This document shows positions 32,392 through 41,600 of a stretch of DNA of 64,000 nt, in pieces. Numbering within the stretch: position 1 is the stretch's first letter; the number at the start of each line of letters is the position of its first letter. The stretch is from RYN-124 sp033851845 (GTDB lineage Bacteria; Actinomycetota; Actinomycetes; Mycobacteriales; SCTD01): positions 1 through 64,000 of the forward strand of contig JAWWOH010000036.1 in NCBI GenBank assembly GCA_033851845.1. The letters are read 5' to 3'. Both the position numbers and the translations under genes were made by a program. The notes under the pieces are model-generated. The model saw nothing but the letters and a program-made list of their open reading frames with translations, did no database searches and was not told the DNA's origin.

Positions 32392-34752
32392 ATGGCCCGA
32401 ACAAGCCATGGCGGCCCTGGCCCGGCGGGCGCATTGTCAGACGATCCAGGGCAGGCGGTGACGGTGGACGAAGGATCGTTCTCGGCAGAACAGCTCGACG
32501 TACTAGTCCGCCTCGGCACAGCAGACCTGACCGAGAGCGAGTTGCGCAACCAGGCGGCCGAGCTGCAACGCGGCACGTCCGACCGGGCCTTCCAGGAACG
32601 CGTCGACGCCGTGCTGGTCGCGGCCCTGGCGCGGCGCCGTCGCGAGGACGAGCTGGCCGATCGGGTGCGTCACTTCGCCGCAGCACAACGGATCTCGCAC
32701 GTCGGCAGCTACGACTTCGAGATCGCCACGAACACCAACATCTGGAGCGACCAGCTCTACCGCATCTACGGTCGCGAGCCGCAGTCGTTCATGGCGACGT
32801 ACGAGAAGTTCCTCGAGATGGTGCATCCCGACGACCGGGAGAAGATCATCGGTGTCCACACGGAGGCGCTGTCGACCATCTCGCCCTACGAGATGGAGGA
32901 GCGCATCGTCTGGCCGGACGGCGAGGTGCGCACCCTCGCGAGCTGGGGCGAGGTCGTTGCCGGCCCCGACGGAACGCCGGCCCGGATGGTCGGGATCTGC
33001 TGGGACATCACCGAGCAGAAGGAGACGTCGGCGGCGCTGGTGCGCAGCAGTGATCGGTTTCAGACGCTGATCCAGTCCGCCCCGGACGTCGTCCTGGTTG
33101 TCGGGCCGGACGGCGCGATCCTGCAGGCGAACGACCGGGTGCAGTCCGTCCTGGGCTGGAGCCCTGCCGAGGTCGTCGGGCACCCGGTCACCGAGCTGCT
33201 CCCGGCCGGCCTGGGCCCCGACGGGCCGCCGCACGAGCTGGTGGCCTGCGACCGCGCCGGCAACGAGATCCCGGCCGAGGTGAGCGCGACACGCGTCGAG
33301 ACGGACGAAGGCGCCGTGACGGCTGCGTTCGTGCGGGATCTGCGCGATCGCAAGCGGTCGGAGGAGCTCACGCTTCGCTTGCATGACGCGGATGTACGAC
33401 GTCGGCACGCCATCGAGATCAACGACAACGTCGTGCAGGGGCTGGCGTCCGTGCTGTACCTGCTCGACCTCGAGCGGCACGCGTCCGCGCATGCGGCGGC
33501 CCGACGCACGATGGCGACCGCCCGGGCGATGATGGATGACCTGCTGCAGGACACCGGGCCGTCCGGCCTCGCCCCTGGCGAGCTGGTGCGCGCCGAGGGA
33601 CACCCGAGGACGCTGGACGAGGTCGTCCCGCCGCAACCACCGGCAGCTCCGGGCGCACTGCGCGTGCTGCTCGCCGATGACGCCGAGGACATCCGGTTGC
33701 TGCTCCGGCTCAACCTCGCCTCCCGCGACGGCTTCGACGTGGTCGCGGAGGCAGGTGACGGCGAGCAGGCCGTGCGACTCGCCGCCGAGCACCTTCCCGA
33801 CGTCGTGCTGCTCGACCTGTCGATGCCCGTCATGGACGGCCTGCAGGCCATCCCCGAGATCCGGCGGGTCAGCCCCAAGACGCGGATCGTCGTCCTGTCC
33901 GGCTTCGACGGCGCGCGCATGAAACCGGTGGCGATGGAGCTGGGAGCTGATGCGTACGTCGAGAAGGGCGAGGCGATGGCGGCCCTCGTCGCCACCCTTG
34001 CCGCCGTCTTCCCCGAGCGGTTGTTCGCACCGAGGCAGGCGGCCGAGCCGGCAGACCCGGACGATGGCGGGCTCGCGTTCGACGGCGACATGGTGGTGCA
34101 CGAGCTTCGTACGCCGCTCACGGTGATCACGGGCATGCTCTCGACGCTTCGTGAACGGATGGACGTGCTGCCCTCGGCGACGACCCATGAGCTCCTCGAC
34201 GCCGCCGGGCGCAACGCGCGGCAGATGGCCGAGCTCCTCGACGCGGTGAGCGACGCGCGCCGCGCGCAGCACGGGCTGCTGCCGGTCGTGCCGGAGCGGA
34301 CCGACCTCGGCCGGTTGGTGCGGGATGCGGTGAAGGATGTCGCTTCCGGTCGCGCCGATCCGATGCCGGTGATCATGACGGAGCCCGGAGTCGACGCACT
34401 GGTGGACCCGATGCGGATCCGGCAGGTCATCTCCAACCTGCTCTCCAACGCCTTCAAGTTCTCGCCGGCCGGTACGCCGGTCACCGTCACGGTGACAAGT
34501 GACGACGACATCGCCGAGATCACCGTCCACGACGAGGGACCCGGCATCCCCGAGGACCGGCGCGACGAGCTGTTCAGCAAGTTCGGCCGGCTGGGGCACA
34601 CCGGTCATGGCATGGGGCTGGGCCTGTACATCTCCCGTGCGATCGCCCGGGCGCACGGCGGCGACCTCGAGCTGCGGGACGGACCAGGCGCAACCTTCGC
34701 GCTGACCGTGCCGCGCCGCTCCCCCATTGAGGTCGGTAGCGACGCCCGCTGA
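32392..34752 (+). CDS. Hybrid PAS-PAS-receiver-histidine kinase
   Basis: A soluble 786-residue signalling protein. Two PAS domains (about 100-215 and 220-315) precede a helical dimerisation-like segment (RRRHAIEINDNVVQGLASVLYLLDLE, about 340-365). That segment resembles a NarL-type DHp in which the phosphoacceptor position before Asp is Asn (INDN). A receiver domain follows (about 420-545) with VLLADDAEDI, the acceptor Asp in VVLLDLSMP and the Lys in AYVEKGE. After it come a HisKA helix with an intact H-box (VVHELRTPLTVI) and an HATPase domain with NLLSNAFKFS, DEGPGIP and GHGMGLGLYISRA. A receiver in front of the kinase core is an unusual order. The start could also be GTG 32458 or 32464. Confidence 0.9.
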   Translation: MARTSHGGPGPAGALSDDPGQAVTVDEGSFSAEQLDVLVRLGTADLTESELRNQAAELQRGTSDRAFQERVDAVLVAALARRRREDELADRVRHFAAAQRISHVGSYDFEIATNTNIWSDQLYRIYGREPQSFMATYEKFLEMVHPDDREKIIGVHTEALSTISPYEMEERIVWPDGEVRTLASWGEVVAGPDGTPARMVGICWDITEQKETSAALVRSSDRFQTLIQSAPDVVLVVGPDGAILQANDRVQSVLGWSPAEVVGHPVTELLPAGLGPDGPPHELVACDRAGNEIPAEVSATRVETDEGAVTAAFVRDLRDRKRSEELTLRLHDADVRRRHAIEINDNVVQGLASVLYLLDLERHASAHAAARRTMATARAMMDDLLQDTGPSGLAPGELVRAEGHPRTLDEVVPPQPPAAPGALRVLLADDAEDIRLLLRLNLASRDGFDVVAEAGDGEQAVRLAAEHLPDVVLLDLSMPVMDGLQAIPEIRRVSPKTRIVVLSGFDGARMKPVAMELGADAYVEKGEAMAALVATLAAVFPERLFAPRQAAEPADPDDGGLAFDGDMVVHELRTPLTVITGMLSTLRERMDVLPSATTHELLDAAGRNARQMAELLDAVSDARRAQHGLLPVVPERTDLGRLVRDAVKDVASGRADPMPVIMTEPGVDALVDPMRIRQVISNLLSNAFKFSPAGTPVTVTVTSDDDIAEITVHDEGPGIPEDRRDELFSKFGRLGHTGHGMGLGLYISRAIARAHGGDLELRDGPGATFALTVPRRSPIEVGSDAR

Positions 34753-34773
34753 AGCCGCTGCAAGACTCGGCGG

Positions 34774-35640
34774 GTGATCGCCGCCCCGACGCCGCTGGAC
34801 AAGCTCGTCGACCTGCTCGACCTCGAGCTGATCGAGGAGAACATCTTCCGCGGCAAGCAGCCGCACGAAGCGCTGCAGCGGACCTTCGGCGGCCAGGTGG
34901 CCGGCCAGGCGCTCGTCGCGGCCGGCCGCACCGTTCCGGCCGAGCGGCCGGTCCACTCGCTGCACGCGTACTTCCTGCGGCCGGGGGACCCGAGCATCCC
35001 GACGGTGTACGAGGTCGACCGCATCCGCGACGGCCGCAGCTTCACCACGCGGCGGGTCGTCGCGATCCAGCACGGTAAGCCGATCTTCAACCTCTCGGCG
35101 TCCTTCCAGCTCGTCGAGGCCGGCTTCGAGCACCAGACCGCGATGCCAGCGGTCCCGGATCCGGAGACGCTGCAGACGCTGCAAGAGCGGATGAAGCCGT
35201 ACGCCGATGAGCTCGGCGGCTGGTATGCGCGTCCTCGGCCGATCGACGTCCGCTACGTCGGCGATCCGCCGCGCGTCGCGAAGGACCGCGGGCGGCGCGA
35301 GACCCGAAACCAGGTGTGGATGCGCGCCGACGGCAAGCTCCCCGACGACCCGCTGCTGCATGTCTGCGCCGTGACGTTCGCCAGCGACATGACCCTGCTC
35401 GACTCGACGCTGATGGCGCACGGCCGGTCCTGGGGCACCGGGGATGTCGTCGGCGCGAGCCTGGACCACGCGATGTGGTTCCACCGCCAGTTCCGCGCCG
35501 ACGAGTGGTTCCTCTACGACCAGACCTCACCGTGGACCGGTGGCGGCCGTGGCCTCGCGCAGGGATCGATCTATACGCGCGACGGGCAGCTGGCCGTGAG
35601 CGTCGTACAGGAAGGACTGATCCGCCCACCGCGGCGGTGA
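34774..35640 (+). CDS. tesB: Acyl-CoA thioesterase II (TesB type)
   Basis: Hydrolyses acyl-CoA to free fatty acid and CoA. The 288 residues form the double hot-dog architecture. The N-terminal half has IFRGKQPHEALQRTFGGQVAGQALVAAGRTV and HSLHAYFLRPGDPSIP. The C-terminal half carries the expected catalytic positions: Asp in VTFASDMTLLDS, Thr/Ser in LYDQTSPWTGGGRGLAQGSIY, and Gln in SVVQEGLIR. GTG 34774 is the likely start, 21 bp after the hybrid kinase stop. It converges on the giant exported-protein gene with only 12 bp between them. Confidence 0.95.
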   Translation: MIAAPTPLDKLVDLLDLELIEENIFRGKQPHEALQRTFGGQVAGQALVAAGRTVPAERPVHSLHAYFLRPGDPSIPTVYEVDRIRDGRSFTTRRVVAIQHGKPIFNLSASFQLVEAGFEHQTAMPAVPDPETLQTLQERMKPYADELGGWYARPRPIDVRYVGDPPRVAKDRGRRETRNQVWMRADGKLPDDPLLHVCAVTFASDMTLLDSTLMAHGRSWGTGDVVGASLDHAMWFHRQFRADEWFLYDQTSPWTGGGRGLAQGSIYTRDGQLAVSVVQEGLIRPPRR

Positions 35641-35652
35641 ACAGGCCACCCG

Positions 35653-38600
35653 TCAGCGCACGGAGACGAACCGTGTCGGGCTGGACCCGGCCACCACCGT
35701 CATGTCCGCAACCGTCCGGGCGACGGCCACGTAACGACCCGCAGTCGCCACCTGCACCAGCACGTTGTAACGACCGGCAGCATCGGTGCGGGTGTTCTGG
35801 ACCGCCGACGACCTGCCCTCGACCCTGCCGACCGAGACCTGCACGACCCGGCCGATGCGGTGCGGGAGAACGACGCCCGACAACCGCAGCACGTGCGGAC
35901 GCACGGGCACCGCGGAGAGGCTGAGCACTGCGCGCACGTACAGCACGGTGCTGCTGCCAGCCGTGCAGCCGACCGCCCGTAGAGCCAACCGCGCATTGCC
36001 GGCCGGCGCGAGCGTCACGGTGGCAAGTCCCTGCGCCGTTGTGGTCACCGTGCGCAGAACGCGGTACGTCGTCGACGGCCGCACGTAGCCGATCAGCTCC
36101 ACCGTCCGGACGCCAGCGGGTCCGGCGATCGTGACGGTGACCGGACGGCCGGCGAGGGCCGGCGTGCTGGGCAGTGTCAGCTCGAACGTCGGGCACGGGT
36201 GAATGGGCGTCGAGGTCGGTACCGACGTCGAGGAGGGCGTCGCCGACGAACTGGCCGACGGCACGACCGACGGGAGGCCGCCGCCCGTGCTGCTGCCACC
36301 GCCACCACCGCCGCCACCGCCGCCGCCACCCGGCGTGGGCGCCACCGAGGTCGTCGTGACCGTTCGGGTGACGTCGCCGGTCATGGTGCGACGGGCGTAG
36401 TCCTGGACCGTCTGCGAGACGGTGACGACGTACGCCGTGCCGGGCGCAAGCGGAGCAGCGGGAGTGAAGCGGACCCGGTTCGTGACGTCACCGACGTCGC
36501 CATCGCCGAGCTGCGGGGAGATCGGAGCCCAGGTGCCGGCGACGGGGCTGCCTGAGTGCGTGACGGCGTATGCGCCGTCGAACGTGAAGGTGCGCATCGG
36601 TCGGTCGAACACCACGTCGATGCCGCCGGCGTCGGTCAGCACCACGTCACTGACGGCCGGTGGCGCCAGCCGGACCAGCCCGACGTCCACGTTGAACCGC
36701 GGCGGAAGGACTTGCAGCGCAGGGCTCTCCGCGCTCGCATAGCCGTCCTTGCTCCAGACGACCTTCCACCAGCCTTCGGGCACGTCCCAGCCGTAGTAGC
36801 CGACAGCGTTCGTTGGCATCGGGTTCGTCTGGGCCCAGTCGCGCGCATCCCAGAACGACCATGGGCCGGTCTCGGACGCGCCCTGCAGCAAGGTCGCCGT
36901 GACACCCTCGAGCCGGTTGCTTCGGGTGCCCTCGTAGACGACGCCGCTCGGATCGTGGGCGTACTTCGGGTCCACGACGGTCCCGCCCGAGCCACCCGTC
37001 GTGTCGGTGCCATTCGACCAGGAACCGCCCGCGCTGCTCCCGCCGCCCACACCGCCGGGAGGATCCGGCGGCGCGGGGCAGCTGCTGGCCTTGATTTCAG
37101 CCGCGACGGCAGCTACCCGCTGCGCCGCCGCCGCGTTCGAGGCGAAGTTGAGCAGCTGCCCGGCGGCCGCCGAGCCGGCCGCAGAGCCGATCATGGTTCC
37201 CGGTCCGGGGGCAATGGCACTCAGCGCAACGCCGGCCAGGATCCCGGCTCCGGTGGTCACCACATCGCTCATCAGCTGGTTCTCTCGCTCCGCCTCGATC
37301 TTCCGGTAAAGGCGTTCGGCCTCCCCTTCGGGGCAGACGGGCGAGATGAGCAGGTACAGCTTGTCGATGTCCTTGTAGTTGCCGCTCTCCCATCCCTGGT
37401 AGGAGGACAAAGCGAAATCGCCAGTGCTGATCGCACGGCCTATCACCTTGATGGCGACAGCGGCGTAGACCACGCCCGCCGGGATGCTCACGAAGTTGAC
37501 GTGGACACGGTGCGCGCGCAGCGCCGCGACGAGTCGCGGCGCGTCCAGCGCGCTGGCCTTGATGACAGCGTTCGCAACAACGGGCCCGCCTGGCCCGGCG
37601 GGTTGAGTCACTGTCAAGCCGTAGACGGGCACACCACTGGCGGTGGCTGCGGCTAGATCCGCCGGAGAGGGGACGAAGTCCGGTGCATCGGTGATGGTGA
37701 TATCGACCGAGGTCTCACCACTGGTCGGCGACGTGGCCGTCGCGGACGTCCGGGCTCCGCCGACGACCGCCTCCGGCTCCACGGTGGGCCAGGTCGCATC
37801 TCTCAGAGCGGCCGGAAGCGCGGTGCGGATCTGGGCCTCGCTGCGGCCCGTCGACAGACGCAGCGCCGGTGCGACCTTCGACTCCACGCGCACATCGCCT
37901 CGGCCGTCGAAGTCGGGCAGGCTGGCGACGAACTTGCCGTCCACGAACGTCGCGGCAGCAGTCGCCGTACCGACATGAACCACGACGTCGGTGACGCGCT
38001 CGGGCTTCGTCCACGTCAGGGTGACGATCAGACCCGCACCGCCCTTGACGTAGAAAATCGGGTGCGAGATGCCCTGCCGGGGGTCGGCATGCACCGCCCA
38101 AGGGTTGACGGCCTGCTTCAACGTCACGTCGATGAGCTCGGGGCGGTCCGGGTCGTAGATCACGGTGACCGACCGCGTGCGCCGCAGATCGGTGCCCTCC
38201 CCGGTCTCGGCCCAGAGGTCGTAGTCCTGTGCCGCGCCGGTGTCAGGCAGCGTCAACGGTGTCGTCCACGCACCGCCCGGCCCAGCTGTGGCGAGCGCGA
38301 GCAAGCCCCCATTGCCCTGCACGCGTACGACGGCGCTGGGCGCGGCGATGCCACTTACGACGATCTCGTGCCGCGTCGTCGGTGGCGGTGCTTCGAACGT
38401 CAGTCGCTGTACGCCGACGAGCGCGTCGACCAACGCGTCGGTGCCGCCTGTGAACGCCATCCGCACGGCTCCGGCGATGGTGTCACTGTCGTAGGTCTCA
38501 CCGAGACGCAGCGAGTACAGCAGCACGTGCTCGGCGCCGGTCGGAAGGTCACCGACCGCGATGTCGACACCGCCGGGCACGGCTGTGCCAGCCACCGCAA

Positions 38601-41600
38601 CACCGTCGAGCAGCAACGACGCGGGCGGCAAGGTCACCCCAGCCGGCACGAGGACCCGAGCCACCGACGCGCTGACGGGCGCGTTGTTGCGCAGCACGAC
38701 GCGGAAGGAGACGAGCGCGCCGGGCAGCACGTTTTCCTGCGGCGACTGCACGGTGCTCAGCACCCGGAACGGACCGGGTGGCGCAAGCGCCATGGAGCCA
38801 AGGTCGATGATGCGGCCTTCGGGGATGTCGACCTCTGCCTCGGCCGAGCCGGCAGCGTCTCCGAACACCACGAGCCGGTACCGACCCGGCCCCGGCACGC
38901 CGCGAACGAAGCCGGCGCCCACGCTTCGGTAGCCGCTGATGGGTGTCAGCGCGCCGTCGACCCCCACTGACGACAGCTGGACACCCACGCCGGTCGCACC
39001 GGAGACCGCGCCGGACACGCCTTCGAAGTAGCCGCGGTCGAGGTGCAGGACCGGCGCGAGATCAGCGCCCAGCAGCAGCGTCGTACAGCCTGAGGGGACC
39101 TGCGCCTGGGTCCCGTCCATGCACACGGTCAAGGGCGTGCCCACGGCAGCGTTGAAGGCGAAGATGCGCAACGCACCGCCGCCCGCGTCCTGCGGGTCCG
39201 TCAGTGGCGGCGCGCTGCCGGCGGTGACGCTGAGACCCAGGAAGTAACGCCTGGATCCCTCGAGGGAGTAGGGACCCTCCCAATCCGGCTGGCCGGCCAT
39301 TCGTGTGCGCACCTGGACGTCGACGCGGTAGGCCTGCAGAATGGGTAGTACGACATCGCGCTCAAGGGTGCCGTCAGGCACGTCAATGGTCCACGTCGTG
39401 ACGGCGCCCTGATAGCCGGCCGCCAACACCGCGCTTCCGGTCGTCCCGTCGAGGTCGAAGACTCCGTCGGGACCGGTCGTCGTCGTGCCAGGCACGAGCC
39501 GACGTCGCGGCTGGGCGAGGGTCATGACGACGCCGGCAACCGGGTCGCCAGCAGCGTTGCGCGCGATGCCGTGCACGTGGCCGGTCGCCAGCAGCGGCAC
39601 GACGACCAGCTGGCGCGCCCCTCCGGGCAGGGTGGCGGTCACGGGGATGTCCGCGATCTCGCCGAACGCACCGATAACGCTGCTGCGCAACGTATAGGTC
39701 GAGCCTTCGACGAGTCCGAGCGCGGTGGTCAGCGTGCCGTCTACGTCGCCGCGGACGTACCCAGCGAAGGAGCCGTCGGAGCGGAGCAGAGTCGCATTCA
39801 CTCCGCTCACGGGCGTCCCGCCGGGTGTCTCGTACTTCACGCGCACCTCGGCCGCCCGCCGGACGTCGAGCACGAGCGCGATGCGCTGACCGCGCTCCAG
39901 GGTGATCGGCCCACGCCGAGCCAGCTCGATGCCGTCGGCACCGAGCACCCGGAACCGCCAGTCGAGCGCGGCCGGCAGTGCCAGGACGAGCGAGCGCGTT
40001 GCCAACGGCAGCACCGCCGCGTCGTGGAGGCTGTCCGCGGAGCGGTCGAGGCGCAGGCCGGGGGGATCGTCGCCGGTCAGCGTGATGTCGAAGGCGCCGC
40101 TGACGTCGAAGGGGTTGGGCGGGGCGGCCCGATCGATGCTCGCGCCCACACCATCCGTGAGACGGACGGCAACAGCTGTCACCCGCGCGGTTCCGTCAGC
40201 CAGCAGGAATGTCGTGCGATAGCTGCCGGCCGATGTCGCAGACATCGCGAGCTCGGTCGTGGTGGTTGCGCCATTGGCATCGGCCCAGGTGACGAGCGCC
40301 GTGGCGGTGCGAGCGGCGTTGCCGAGCGCCGTGATGACGACGCTGCTGCCCAGCTGAGCGATACCTGGTCGGAGGAGCTGCGGCACCACGCCGACAGTGG
40401 TCACCTCGAGGGCGGGGATCTGCGCGGCGGTCGCGATCACGGTGAGCGCCTGCTCGGTGCCGTCGAGGGTGGCCATGACCCGGTAGTGGTGGACCGCGCC
40501 CGCTGCCGTCGCGGTGTCGAGCCAGCTGCCGGTGCCGGCCGGCAGGTCGGCGACGCGGGCGAGCGTGCCGTCGCCGGTCGCCCGGAAGACGGCGTACGCC
40601 GTGGCGCCGGAGACCACGTCCCACGTCAGCTGCACCGTGCCGTCGGCCGCGGTGACAGCGGACAGAGGTGCCGAGCCGGTGAGCGGAGCCGCGAGGGTGG
40701 TGAGGCGGTAGGTCAGCGGAACGCTGCTGTGCCCTACCGCGTCCTTGGCGACGAGCTGCAGGTCGTACGAGGTGCTCGGGCTGAGGCCGGTCAGCGACAG
40801 GCCCGTGGCGTCGGCCGCGAGAGTCCGGTCGCCGCCGGGCGCACCACTGAGGACGTAGCCGGTGACTGCGACGTCGTCGGCCGCTGCCGGCCAAGCCAGT
40901 TGGGCGAACGTGCTGCCGATGCTCGACGCGGTCAGGGCGGCCGACCCGGGCCAGGTCGGGGCGGCCGCATCGGCGAGCTTGGCGACGAACACCTGCACGC
41001 CGGCCGAGGTACCGCCCGCCGGCGGGATGCCGATCTGTCCCCACGCGACGGCCGACGCGGCCGCAGACACCGAGCCGAGCAGCGGGACACCGAGGCCGCG
41101 CGGCCCGGTAGTCGCGAGGTCGGTGCTGGAGCCGTCCCGCCGGAACACCTGCAGGGCGCTGTTGAGACCGGTGGCGACGTACGTCGCGTCGTTGGCCAGC
41201 GACGTGAGGCCCGCGCCGCCGCCGTACGCGATAGGTGTGAGAGGTACGTCGGCGACGACGCCCGCGGTCCACCGGCGCTGACTGGACCCGGTCGCCGTGC
41301 GCAGGACCCAGCTCACTGTTGAGCCGTCGTCCGAGACGACCGGGGCCGACGGCGTTCCGCCGACCGTCGACGCCTGCGCGGAGCCGAGCACGGCGCCGCT
41401 GGCCGATGCGAGCACGCGGCGTACGACGTCCCAGCTGCCATCGGCGGCACGCTGGAGGTAGCTGATCGCGGTGCCGTCCCTGGACAGCCGCGGCGACACG
41501 AGCTCTCCGACCCCGGCCGTGGCCACGGTGCTGAGCGCGCCGAGGCGGCGTACGAGGAGCGTTGACCCGGCCCCACCGAGGTTGCTCGAGGCGGTAAGGA

